Source of the DNA: Stenotrophomonas maltophilia D457
GTDB taxonomy: Bacteria > Pseudomonadota > Gammaproteobacteria > Xanthomonadales > Xanthomonadaceae
Assembly (NCBI RefSeq): GCF_000284595.1
Contig: NC_017671.1
Coordinates: 3,753,001 to 3,817,000 of the forward strand
DNA length: 64,000 nucleotides
Direction: 5' to 3'
Below the pieces are notes generated by a model, which did no database searches, was not told the origin of the DNA, and saw only the letters and a program-made list of their open reading frames with translations. Made by a program: the position numbers and the translations under genes. Shown here one piece after another: positions 34,423 to 42,512 of the stretch; positions within the stretch are counted from its first letter, which is position 1; every line of letters starts with the position of its first letter.

Positions 34423-34449
34423 AAAAGGCCGGGCAGTGCCCGGCCTTTT
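34423..34449. terminator. Bidirectional intrinsic terminator
   Basis: AAAAGGCCGGGCA pairs with TGCCCGGCCTTTT (centre at 34436), so both strands have a GC stem flanked by A and T runs. It sits between the convergent macrodomain and lipoprotein genes and can end both transcripts. Confidence 0.88.
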
Positions 34450-34492
34450 CCGTTGCACCGTTGTGCTCAGCCACGCATGGCGTGGGTCACGC

Positions 34493-35635
34493 TCAACGGC
34501 TGGCAGCTTCCACCGCGGCGGCGTCATCGGCCACGGCGGCTGCGTCGGCTGCGGCGCGTGCCGCCGAGGCCGCAGCCCCATCGGCGCTGGCGCCATCCAC
34601 CTGCACGCGCACTTCCACCATGCCCGCGCCATTGTTCAGGCTGGACACGTCGACCGTGTAATGACCGGCCGGCAGGGTCTCTTCCAGGCGCGAATTGGTG
34701 CCGTTGCCACCATCGTCGTCGGTCAGCTCGACGTCGCCACCGACCACGCGCAGCACGGTATCAACCTGGCTGGAAATCGCATCCAGGCGCACATCGGCCG
34801 GGCGGTCCAGCGACAGCAGGAAGCGGCGACGGCCATCGTTGTCGAGCATCGTGTACACGCTGCCCGACTTCGGCAGTGCCGTGCCATCGCGCTCGACCAG
34901 ATTGCCGGGCAGCTCGATGCGGTTGGCCGACAGGGTGAACATGCCGCTGACGCCGTCGCCGAGGCCGCGCGCGGTCAGGGTGTACTTGCCCGGCTTCAGT
35001 GACAGGGTCAGGCGCGAGTTGGTGCTGTCGCCGCCATCGTCATTCTCTGCATCCACGCCCTGGCCCGACAGCTTCAGCACCGGATCGAAGACATCCGACA
35101 CCAGGCGGATCTCGTACAGGCCGGCCTTGTCCACCTGCAGGGTGTAGTCCTGGGAACCACCGGCCAGCATGTCGACGATCTCGCCGCTGCCCGCCAGCGG
35201 CTTGCCGTCGTACGGCACCAGCTTCTCGGCGCGCAGGCGGTAAGGACCGTAGTCGGTCGAGCCGTTGGCGTTGACCGCCACCTGGTAGGTGCCGCCACCG
35301 TTGGCACGGAAGGCCACCGAGACGTCGCCTTCGCGCTCGTAGCCGGTGTTGCTGCTGGCCACCAGGCTGCCGTTGTTGAACACGGCGATCGAGCCGCTCA
35401 GCGAACCGGTCAGCTTCAGCCCGACCAGCTGCTTGTCTTCCAGCTTGATCTGGTAGAGCTGGTGGTGGCTGCCGTCGTTGTAGTTGATGCCGCTGCGCGA
35501 GGTGATCTCGCCGGATACCGGCTTGTCGAAATCGAGTGACGCGGCCTTGCCCGCGTCCGCGCCGCCGCCGATGCGGTTGCAACCGCTGGCGACCAGGACC
35601 GTGGCAACGGCCAGTGTGATTGCTGCCAAACGCAT
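34493..35635 (-). CDS. Lipoprotein with repeated PPC-like beta domains (function unknown)
   Basis: This 380-residue protein starts at the ATG at 35635 after AAGGAG, with a lipoprotein signal and lipobox VASGC (Cys19). The mature part contains about three beta-rich units. Two carry nearly the same acidic loop, AENDDGGDSTNSRLTLSL and TDDDGGNGTNSRLEETL, followed by AGHYTVDV or PGKYTLTARG; this pattern is like bacterial pre-peptidase C-terminal (PPC) domains and may bind calcium. The last 35 residues are almost only Ala, Asp and Val. It is likely an outer-membrane-anchored or periplasmic protein of unknown function. Confidence 0.8.
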   Translation of the reverse strand: MRLAAITLAVATVLVASGCNRIGGGADAGKAASLDFDKPVSGEITSRSGINYNDGSHHQLYQIKLEDKQLVGLKLTGSLSGSIAVFNNGSLVASSNTGYEREGDVSVAFRANGGGTYQVAVNANGSTDYGPYRLRAEKLVPYDGKPLAGSGEIVDMLAGGSQDYTLQVDKAGLYEIRLVSDVFDPVLKLSGQGVDAENDDGGDSTNSRLTLSLKPGKYTLTARGLGDGVSGMFTLSANRIELPGNLVERDGTALPKSGSVYTMLDNDGRRRFLLSLDRPADVRLDAISSQVDTVLRVVGGDVELTDDDGGNGTNSRLEETLPAGHYTVDVSSLNNGAGMVEVRVQVDGASADGAAASAARAAADAAAVADDAAAVEAASR

Positions 35636-35705
35636 GTTGTTTCTCCTTGGCCTTCCATGTGGTTCCCGCATACCGGCCAGGCACGCGGGGGCGGAAAAGA
35701 TACCC

Positions 35706-35735
35706 GCAAAAGCAAACGCCGGCGTGATGCCGGCG
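35706..35735 (-). terminator. Intrinsic terminator after the aldolase gene
   Basis: CGCCGGCGT and the complementary CGCCGGCAT-side sequence (35717-35735) form a hairpin; on the minus strand it is followed by TTTGCTTTTGC. It lies 30 bp downstream of the aldolase stop and before the lipoprotein gene. Confidence 0.8.
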
Positions 35736-35764
35736 CTGCCTTGTTCATCCGGCGATGGGACGGA

Positions 35765-36769
35765 TCAACCGTTCCACTTGCCCAGCGCGGCCAGGCCGTT
35801 GTCCTTGGCGCGCTCGTACACCGTCTTCTGGGCAGCAGCGTAGTTGCCCTTCATGTCCTTGGCCCACAGCTTCAGCGCGGCCTGCTGCATGGCGCGGCCG
35901 TAGGAGAAGCTCAGCGGCCACGGCAGGTTGCCCAGCTGGTTCATCGCGTTCAGGTGCTCGGTGGACTGCTCGTCGCTCTGGCCACCGGACAGGAACACCA
36001 CGCCCGGCAGGATCGCCGGCACGGTGCTCTTCAAGCACATCACGGTCGACTCGGCCACTTCCTCGACATCAGCCTGCTCTTCACAGTCCTTGCCGGAGAT
36101 GACCATCGAGGCCTTCAGGATGGTGCCTTCCAGCAGCACGTTCTGCTGGTACAGCGCGTCGAACAGCGAGCGCAGGGTGGCTTCGGTGACTTCGTAGCAG
36201 GTTTCGATGTCGTGGTCGCCGTCCATGATCACTTCCGGCTCGACCATCGGCACCAGGCCGCATTCCTGGCACAGCGCTGCATAGCGGGCCAGCGCATGGG
36301 CATTGGACTCGATGCAGGTGCCCGACGGGATGCTCTCGCCGATGTTGATGACCGCACGCCACTTGGCGAAGCGCGCGCCCAGCTTGTAATACTCCTGCAG
36401 GCGCTCGCGCAGGCCGTCGAGGCCTTCGGTCACCAGCTCGCCCGGGCAGCCGGCCAGCGGGTGCGCACCCTTGTCCACCTTGATGCCCGGAATCATGCCG
36501 TGGTCGGCCATGTACTTGGCGAACGGCACGCCGTCCTTGGTCGACTGGCGGATGGTCTCGTCGTACAGGATGGCGCCGGAAATGTGCTCGTTGAGCTTCG
36601 GCGTGGTCAGCAGCAGCTCGCGGTAGGCGCGACGGTTCTCCTCGGTGTTCTCGATACCGACGCCGGCGAAACGCTTGGCGATGGTAGCGGTGGATTCGTC
36701 GATCGCGATGATGCCCTTGCCCGGGGCGACCATGGCCTGGGCGGTTTCAGCCAGCTGTTCGATGCTCAT
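35765..36769 (-). CDS. Class I fructose-1,6-bisphosphate aldolase
   Basis: This 334-residue enzyme of glycolysis and gluconeogenesis splits fructose 1,6-bisphosphate to two triose phosphates through a Schiff base. It starts at the ATG at 36769 (MSIEQLAETAQAMVAPGKGI), after AGGA. The family segments GKGIIAIDESTATIAKRF, LVPMVEPEVIMDGDHDIETC and LEGTILKASMVISG (Schiff-base Lys) are present, as is LPGVVFLSGGQSDEQSTEHL. The animal/plant-type class I form is the known aldolase of Xanthomonadaceae. It lies downstream of pyk on the same strand, with repeats between. Confidence 0.95.
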   Translation of the reverse strand: MSIEQLAETAQAMVAPGKGIIAIDESTATIAKRFAGVGIENTEENRRAYRELLLTTPKLNEHISGAILYDETIRQSTKDGVPFAKYMADHGMIPGIKVDKGAHPLAGCPGELVTEGLDGLRERLQEYYKLGARFAKWRAVINIGESIPSGTCIESNAHALARYAALCQECGLVPMVEPEVIMDGDHDIETCYEVTEATLRSLFDALYQQNVLLEGTILKASMVISGKDCEEQADVEEVAESTVMCLKSTVPAILPGVVFLSGGQSDEQSTEHLNAMNQLGNLPWPLSFSYGRAMQQAALKLWAKDMKGNYAAAQKTVYERAKDNGLAALGKWNG

Positions 36770-36890
36770 GTATTTCCTGTGGCGGGTGCGGGAAAAACGT
36801 AAGTATAGCCCTGCTGCCCGTTGCCTCGCCGTGGAGGACAGGATGGAAACGCTTCCACGTCTACGCAGGACAAAGGATGTCCTGCGGCAT

Positions 36891-36962
36891 GGGGTCAGAG
36901 CCCCTTCAGGGATCTGACCCCTGGTCAGTAAGGGGTCAGATCCCCACATAGGCTCTGACCCC
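36891..36962. repeat. Two compact GGGGTCAGA-type palindromes between pyk and aldolase
   Basis: GGGGTCAGAGCCCCTTCAGG-type (36891-36921) and GGGGTCAGATCCCCACATAG-type (36932-36962) elements are shorter than other copies; only the outer GGGGTCAGA/TCTGACCCC stems are kept and the inner loop has shrunk. They are 10 bp apart. Confidence 0.8.
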
Positions 36963-36993
36963 AGATCGGCAGCGCCGACCCGACCGTCAAGGC

Positions 36994-38460
36994 TTACAGA
37001 TCGCCCAGGCCGATGGCGCGGCCATCCTCGCCCACTTCCAGCAGGCGCAGGGTGTTGGTGGCACCGTGGGTTTCCATGTGCTCGCCGCTGGTAAACACAA
37101 CGCGGTCACCGGCCTGCAGCAGTTCCGATTCGACCAGCAGGCGGATGCTGCCGCGCGCCGCTTCGCGCGGGGTCAGGCCGCGGCTGTCGAAGTTGATCGG
37201 GAACACATCGCGCATCAGCGCCATCTGGCGACGCGCACCGTCATGGCGGGTGACCGCGAACACCGGCGCCTTGGCGCGGAAACGCGACAGGTAACGCGCG
37301 GTGCCGCCGGATTCGGTCATGGCCACGATCGCGCGCACGCCCACATGCTGCGACAGGAACATGGTGGCCATGGCAATTGCCTGGTCGGCACGTTCCAGGT
37401 TGCGCGGCGAGGCGTTGAAATCGGTCTCGGTCTGGAACTGGCGCTCGGCACCCAGGCAGATGCGTGCCATCGCTTCCACCGCCTTGACCGGGTAGGCACC
37501 GGCGGCGGTTTCCGCCGACAGCATCACCGCGTCGGTACCGTCGATGACCGAGTTGGCGACGTCCAGCACTTCGGCGCGGGTCGGGATCGGGCTTTCCACC
37601 ATCGACTGCAGCATCTGCGTGGCGGTGATCACCACCTTGTTCTGCGCCAGCGAGGCCTTGATGATCTTCTTCTGCAGGCCCGGCAGCTCGGCATCGCCGA
37701 TTTCCACGCCAAGGTCGCCACGGGCAACCATCACCACGTCGCTGGCCTCGACGATTTCTTCCAGGTTCTCGATCGCCTCGGTGCGCTCGATCTTCGACAC
37801 CAGGGCGGCATCACAGCCGTGCGAGCGGGCGATGTCGCGCGCGTCGTTCATGTCCTGCGCGTTGCGGCAGAACGACACGGCGATGAAGTCCACGCCGATC
37901 TTCGCAACGATACCGATCAGTTCCTTGTCGCGCTCGGTCAGGGCACCCAGCGACAGGCCGCCGCCCTGCTTGTTCAGGCCCTTGCGGTCGGACAACACAC
38001 CATCGTTGAGCACGGTGTTGACGATGCGCTCGCCCTGCACTTCCACCACCTGCAGCTGCATCAGGCCGTCGTCGAGCAGCAGCACATCACCCGGGCCCAC
38101 GTCCTGCGGCAGGCCGAGGTAGCTCACGCCCACCTGGCTGGCGTTGCCCGGGCCGGCGTTCTCGCTGGCGATCAGGTCGAAGCGGTCACCCGCCTTCAGC
38201 TGCACCTTGCCTTCGGCGAAGCGCTCGATGCGGATCTTCGGGCCCGGCAGGTCGGCCAGGATGCCCACTTCCACGCCTACGCGGGCCGCAGCAGCACGCA
38301 CTTCGGCGGCACGCTTGGCCTGGCCGGACGGATCGCCATGGCTGAAGTTCAGGCGCACCACATTGACGCCGGCGCGGAAAAGATCCTCCAGCACGCCCGG
38401 CGGATCAGTGGCCGGACCGAGGGTGGCAAGGATCTTGGTGCGACGCTGACGCTCGAACAT
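36994..38460 (-). CDS. pyk: Pyruvate kinase
   Basis: This 488-residue enzyme converts phosphoenolpyruvate and ADP to pyruvate and ATP. It starts MFERQRRTKILATLGPATDP at 38460. The A domain shows VVRLNFSHGDPSGQ; the B domain follows from about residue 70; the active-site segment VSKIERTEAIENLEEIVEAS includes the catalytic Lys. MVARGDLGVEIG and MLQSMVESPIPTRAEV complete the barrel. The C domain ends EHMETHGATNTLRLLEVG. Length is normal for the type II (PykA) form. It precedes the aldolase gene. Confidence 0.97.
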   Translation of the reverse strand: MFERQRRTKILATLGPATDPPGVLEDLFRAGVNVVRLNFSHGDPSGQAKRAAEVRAAAARVGVEVGILADLPGPKIRIERFAEGKVQLKAGDRFDLIASENAGPGNASQVGVSYLGLPQDVGPGDVLLLDDGLMQLQVVEVQGERIVNTVLNDGVLSDRKGLNKQGGGLSLGALTERDKELIGIVAKIGVDFIAVSFCRNAQDMNDARDIARSHGCDAALVSKIERTEAIENLEEIVEASDVVMVARGDLGVEIGDAELPGLQKKIIKASLAQNKVVITATQMLQSMVESPIPTRAEVLDVANSVIDGTDAVMLSAETAAGAYPVKAVEAMARICLGAERQFQTETDFNASPRNLERADQAIAMATMFLSQHVGVRAIVAMTESGGTARYLSRFRAKAPVFAVTRHDGARRQMALMRDVFPINFDSRGLTPREAARGSIRLLVESELLQAGDRVVFTSGEHMETHGATNTLRLLEVGEDGRAIGLGDL

Positions 38461-38600
38461 GGTGGATGGGCCTCTCCCGTTAAAGAACGGAAATTAGCAC
38501 ATCCTTCACGCCGCATGTATACGGTTACAGCCTTGTGCTGCCTGACTCCGCAGGTCATGCAACGGACATTGTCCGGACATACGCTGGCGCAGGGCATTCC

Positions 38601-38665
38601 GTAGAGCCGAGCCCATGCCCGGCTGGCCACTCGCCGGAGCAGCCGGGCATCGGCTCGGCGCTACA
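38601..38665. repeat. SMAG (GTAG) palindrome dimer
   Basis: GTAGAGCCGAGCCCATGCCC faces GCCGGGCATCGGCTCGGCGC-TACA across a spacer. It is more diverged than the dimer at 23031 but keeps the GTAG ends. It lies between pyk and the HAD phosphatase gene. Confidence 0.85.
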
Positions 38666-38670
38666 GGGAG

Positions 38671-39324
38671 CTAGGCCAGCAGCGTTTCCAGCTGCGCCGG
38701 TTCGCGTGCCAGCTGGCCAGCGCCGGCCGCGGTGAGTTCCGCCTCACCGCCAAAGCCCCACAGCACACCCACGCTGCGCAGGCCGTGGTGACGCGCGCCT
38801 TCGATGTCCATGCGGCGGTCGCCGATCATCCAGCACTGTGCGGGCTGCACCTGCAGCCGGCGCAGAGCTTCCCCGACCAGCTCCGGCTTGTGGCTGCGCG
38901 AGCCATCCAAGGTCGAACCGATGATCTCCTCGAACAGCCCGCCAAACGGCAGGTGCGCAAGGATGCGGCGCGCATGCGGCTCGTTCTTGGCGGTGACCAC
39001 CGCCAGGCGGTGGCCACGGCCATGCAGCGTGCGCAGCGTGTCTTCCACCTGCGGGTACACCGTGTGTTCACGCCAGCCTTCGACGTCGAAGCGCTCACGG
39101 TAGTAGCCCACCGCCTGTTCCACCCGTGCCGGTTCGACGAACAGCGGCGCGAAGGTGGTGCGCAGCGACGGACCGATCCAGCCCAGCAGCGTCTCCTGCG
39201 GCGGCACCGGATGGTCCATCTTCTGCAGCGCATAGGCGATGCAGGCGGTGATGCCCACCTGCGAATCGATCAGCGTGCCGTCGAGGTCGAAGAACAGGAC
39301 ATCCTTGCTACGGTCGGCACTCAT
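38671..39324 (-). CDS. HAD-superfamily phosphatase (phosphoglycolate phosphatase-like)
   Basis: This 217-residue enzyme has HAD motif [12 protein letters not shown] (nucleophile Asp and acid Asp), a helical cap (residues 20-85), motif [11 protein letters not shown] (Thr), motif III Lys in [12 protein letters not shown] and motif [14 protein letters not shown]. This C1-cap layout matches phosphoglycolate phosphatases and related nucleotidases. Its ATG overlaps the pgk stop (ATGA, 39321-39324), so it is translated with phosphoglycerate kinase. A role in clearing side products of triose metabolism would fit, but the substrate is unknown. Confidence 0.92.
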   Translation of the reverse strand: MSADRSKDVLFFDLDGTLIDSQVGITACIAYALQKMDHPVPPQETLLGWIGPSLRTTFAPLFVEPARVEQAVGYYRERFDVEGWREHTVYPQVEDTLRTLHGRGHRLAVVTAKNEPHARRILAHLPFGGLFEEIIGSTLDGSRSHKPELVGEALRRLQVQPAQCWMIGDRRMDIEGARHHGLRSVGVLWGFGGEAELTAAGAGQLAREPAQLETLLA

Positions 39325-40496
39325 GCGCCGCGCGCGTCGAGCGCGGCGACGGCCGGCAGGGTCTTGCCTTCCAGGAACTCCAGGAACGCACCACCGCCAG
39401 TGGAGATATAGCTGACCTGTCCGGCGATATCGAACTTGTCGACCGCCGCCAGGGTGTCGCCACCGCCCGCGATGGAGAATGCCGGCGAGCTGGCGATGGC
39501 GCGGGCCAGCGCTTCGGTGCCCTTGCTGAAGGCTTCGAACTCGAACACGCCGACCGGGCCGTTCCAGACCACGGTGCCGGCCTTTCCGATCAGCTGCGCG
39601 TACTGCGCAGCGGTCTGCGGGCCAATATCCAGGATCAGGTCGTCCTCGGCGACGGCGTCGACCGCCTTCACTTCGGCGACAGCGTCCGGCATGAACTGCT
39701 TGGCGGTGACCACGTCGACCGGCAGCGGGATGTCGGCGCCACGCGCCTTGGCATCGGCCACGATCTTCTTCGCGGTGTCCAGCAGGTCCGGCTCATACAG
39801 CGACTTGCCGACTTTGTAGCCGGCGGCAGCGATGAAGGTGTTGGCGATGCCACCACCAACGATCAGCTGGTCGACCTTGCCGACCAGGTTGGCCAGCAGT
39901 TCCAGCTTGGTGCTGACCTTGCTGCCGGCAACGATGGCCAGCAGCGGCTTGGCCGGTGCGTCCAGCGCCTGCGCCAGCGCGTCCAGCTCGGCCATCAGCA
40001 GCGGGCCACCGGCCGCGACCGGGGCGAAGCGGATGACGCCATGGGTCGAGGCCTGCGCGCGGTGTGCGGTACCAAAGGCATCCATCACGAACACGTCGCA
40101 CAGGGCGGCGTACTTCTTCGACAGGGCCTCGTCGTCCTTGCCCTCGCCGACGTTCATGCGGCAGTTTTCCAGCAGCACCAGCTGGCCCGGCTGCACGTCG
40201 ACGCCGTCGACCCAGTCACGCACCAGCGGAACCTCGCGGCCGAGCAGCTCGGACAGGCGCTGGGCGACCGGCGCCAGCGAGTCGGCCTCGCTCCACACGC
40301 CTTCCTTCGGGCGCCCCAGGTGCGAGGTGACCATCACTGCCGCGCCCTGCTCCAGCGCGCGCTTGAGCGTCGGCAGCGAAGCGGTGATGCGCTGTTCGGA
40401 AGTGATGCGGCCATTCTCGATCGGCACGTTCAGATCCTGGCGGATCAGCACGCGCTTGCCGGAGAGGTCGAGGTCGGTCATGCGGACGATGGACAT
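39321..40496 (-). CDS. pgk: Phosphoglycerate kinase
   Basis: This 391-residue glycolytic enzyme transfers phosphate between 1,3-bisphosphoglycerate and ADP. The ATG at 40496 ([20 protein letters not shown]) is preferred over a TTG two codons upstream. The N-domain shows [19 protein letters not shown] and [11 protein letters not shown]; the C-domain shows [38 protein letters not shown] and the nucleotide loop [16 protein letters not shown]. Length is normal. The HAD gene follows with overlapping codons. Confidence 0.97.
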   Translation of the reverse strand: MSIVRMTDLDLSGKRVLIRQDLNVPIENGRITSEQRITASLPTLKRALEQGAAVMVTSHLGRPKEGVWSEADSLAPVAQRLSELLGREVPLVRDWVDGVDVQPGQLVLLENCRMNVGEGKDDEALSKKYAALCDVFVMDAFGTAHRAQASTHGVIRFAPVAAGGPLLMAELDALAQALDAPAKPLLAIVAGSKVSTKLELLANLVGKVDQLIVGGGIANTFIAAAGYKVGKSLYEPDLLDTAKKIVADAKARGADIPLPVDVVTAKQFMPDAVAEVKAVDAVAEDDLILDIGPQTAAQYAQLIGKAGTVVWNGPVGVFEFEAFSKGTEALARAIASSPAFSIAGGGDTLAAVDKFDIAGQVSYISTGGGAFLEFLEGKTLPAVAALDARGA

Positions 40497-40655
40497 GGGC
40501 AACTCTTTGGCTCAGGGACGGGATGCCGGGCTACGGCAGGCGGCCATTGTATCGGGTGCGGCTGGTGGGAGGGCCGATGCCTGCGGCAGGCAGAGGCGCA
40601 CGGCAACAGCAACGGCAACAGCCAAAGCGCTGGCGCTTCTTGGTGCTGAGGGTGA

Positions 40656-40759
40656 GCCGGGGTGCTGTGGGGTGGCAGGGGACGCCGTAAACCCGTCCAT
40701 GGGGGCTTGGTCGCCGCATCCATGCGGCTCACACCCCTGCCACCCCACACCATCCCGGC
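40656..40759 (+). repeat. Long covarying-arm palindrome, copy D
   Basis: The arms (40656-40681 and 40734-40759) pair over 26 bp with two mismatches and contain GTGCTGTGGGGTGGCAGGGG, different from the other copies. The core (40682-40733) has hairpins CCC-GTCCAT-GGG and GCCGCA-TCCA-TGCGGC; the second is changed on both sides relative to copy A. The following CTTGACAGGTTC resembles the CGACAGTTTC flank of copies A and B. It forms an inverted pair with copy E. Confidence 0.86.
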
Positions 40760-40832
40760 CTTGACAGGTTCATGAGGCGGAGCGGATGGCAAAGGCAGGA
40801 GCAAGAGCGGTTTCTGATGTCGGAGAAACTAA

Positions 40833-40900
40833 TGTAGAGCCGAGCCCATGCTCGGCTGGGTCTACCGCGAGCAGCAGCCGAGCGTGGGCTCGGCTCTACA
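40833..40900. repeat. SMAG (GTAG) palindrome dimer between copies D and E
   Basis: TGTAGAGCCGAGCCCATGCT faces AGCGTGGGCTCGGCTCTACA across about 28 bp. It lies in the spacer between the two long palindromes D and E. Confidence 0.9.
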
Positions 40901-40974
40901 AAGAGCGCCCAGCCAAGCAGCTTTTGCTCTTCTTTTTTTCTTTCCGTGGGTGGACGCACACGGAAACTGTCAGA

Positions 40975-41078
40975 GGCCGGGCGGGTGGGCTGGGCAGGGG
41001 TATCCGCGCCATGGATGGCGCGGCTAAGCCTCCAGGGACGGATTCACGGCGTCCCCTGCCCAGCCCACCCGCTCGGCC
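40975..41078 (-). repeat. Long covarying-arm palindrome, copy E (inverted)
   Basis: The arms (40975-41000 and 41053-41078) pair over 26 bp with one mismatch and contain CGGGTGGGCTGGGCAGGGG. On the minus strand the core (41001-41052) starts ACGCCGTGAATCCGTCCCTG and forms TCC-GTCCCT-GGA and CGCGCCA-TCCA-TGGCGCG. The inverted GAAACTGTCAG flank is at 40963-40973. It lies just downstream of the DUF3999 gene's stop. Confidence 0.86.
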
Positions 41079-41135
41079 CATCCCCGGGATCGCGCTTTGC
41101 AGCCACCCACGAGGGGCTGCGCCGTTCGCCGGAAC

Positions 41136-42512
41136 CTACGCCGAAGGCGCCGGCTTCTGCCGAAGCAGGCTGAGCGCCAGGCCACCCACCACCAGCACGC
41201 CCAGACCCAGCAGCGCCCACAACAGCCACGACTTCCAGTCATGCTGCGGTTTCAGCGCCGCGTCGCCCGCCAGCGGTTCCGGGCTGCCTTCCAGTCGCGC
41301 CAGCGTCGGCTGCCACGACGGATCGTTGCGCTGCCGAAGTTCCTCGATCAACACCCCGATCGGCGCGTCCGTGCGGCGCGCGGTCGCGCTGCCCACCGCC
41401 AGTGCGTAGGGCGCCGCACCCTGGCTCAGGAACACCAGCACTTCCGGTTGGTAGCCCAGGCGCAGCGTCGGCGCAGTGGCAGATTCCGCCGGATTCGCCA
41501 CCAGCTTCCAGTAGCGGTCGCGGTGCACGCCGCCCAGCGGCTGCGCCGCCGACTGCTGGCGCTGGCCCTGCGTGCCCTGTTGCACCTGGTAGGCGATCCA
41601 CGGCGCGCTGCGGCGCTGCCACTCGGCACTCTCGTCATCACGACTGAACAGCGTCCATTGCACCAGGCTGTTGTCGGTGCTGGCCACATCGGCGCGCGCC
41701 ACCGGGAACCGGCCATCCATCTCGAAGGTGTATTCGCCCTTGCCCTTCGACGTCGGCTCCAGCGACAGCCATTCCCACGGCAGCGTGGCCGGCGCTGGCG
41801 GCAGTTCCGCCAACACGCCGCGCAGGGTCGGCAGCCGCGAGTCGCCCTGCGCCAGGATGCGCAGGTAGCGTGCAGTGCCGTCCACCTGCAGGCGGCGCTG
41901 CAGCAGGCGCTTGCCGGCGCGCTGCAGATCCACCAGCGGCACGTCGCGACCCATCGATCGCCAGTGCTGCAGGTCATCACTGGCATCCAGCTGAACCTGC
42001 GCCTGCAGCGGCTGGCCGCTGTCGGCCCAGTCCAGCACCAGCGCCGCCAGCGGCTGCTGGTCGAGCATGCTGGCGTCGATCAGCCAGCCGCCCTGCCCGT
42101 TCGCCGTCGCCCCGCCACTCACCCGTGCTTCGACCCGGCGCACGCGCCCATCGGTATCACGCTCGGTCAGCAGCTGCAGATCGTTGCGCTGGGCATCGGC
42201 CAGCGGCGGGAGCACGAACCACGGCAGTTCACGCTGCACCGGCGGTTGCGCCAGCGGCTGGTCCGGCGCCAGCAGTGCCGACGGCAGCAGCTGGCTGGCT
42301 GCATTGAACACCTGCAGGTCGCTGAGGTCGGGACTCACGGCACGGCGGTAGATCGCCGGCTCCAGCACGATGCGGTAGGCACCGGACTGCGCGCTGGACA
42401 ATGTGAGCGGCCATTGCTCGGCATACTGCGTGCGGTAATCAGCCGCCTGCACCACGACGGCGGCCAGCATGCCGAACATCGCCGGCAGCAGCGCCCTGCT
42501 CCACTTCCTCAT
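41136..42512 (-). CDS. DUF3999 domain protein
   Basis: This 458-residue protein starts at the ATG at 42512 (MRKWSRALLPAMFGMLAAVV) with a signal peptide, followed by a large periplasmic region rich in beta strands and a single C-terminal membrane helix (WLLWALLGLGVLVVGGLALS) with a short basic tail. Family segments include RIVLEPAIYRRAVSPDLSDL and YWKLVANPAESATAPTLRLG. DUF3999 proteins typically sit beside DUF2339 proteins, as here; the start codon overlaps the DUF2339 stop (ATGA). The pair probably acts together at the inner membrane. Function is not known. Confidence 0.88.
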   Translation of the reverse strand: MRKWSRALLPAMFGMLAAVVVQAADYRTQYAEQWPLTLSSAQSGAYRIVLEPAIYRRAVSPDLSDLQVFNAASQLLPSALLAPDQPLAQPPVQRELPWFVLPPLADAQRNDLQLLTERDTDGRVRRVEARVSGGATANGQGGWLIDASMLDQQPLAALVLDWADSGQPLQAQVQLDASDDLQHWRSMGRDVPLVDLQRAGKRLLQRRLQVDGTARYLRILAQGDSRLPTLRGVLAELPPAPATLPWEWLSLEPTSKGKGEYTFEMDGRFPVARADVASTDNSLVQWTLFSRDDESAEWQRRSAPWIAYQVQQGTQGQRQQSAAQPLGGVHRDRYWKLVANPAESATAPTLRLGYQPEVLVFLSQGAAPYALAVGSATARRTDAPIGVLIEELRQRNDPSWQPTLARLEGSPEPLAGDAALKPQHDWKSWLLWALLGLGVLVVGGLALSLLRQKPAPSA

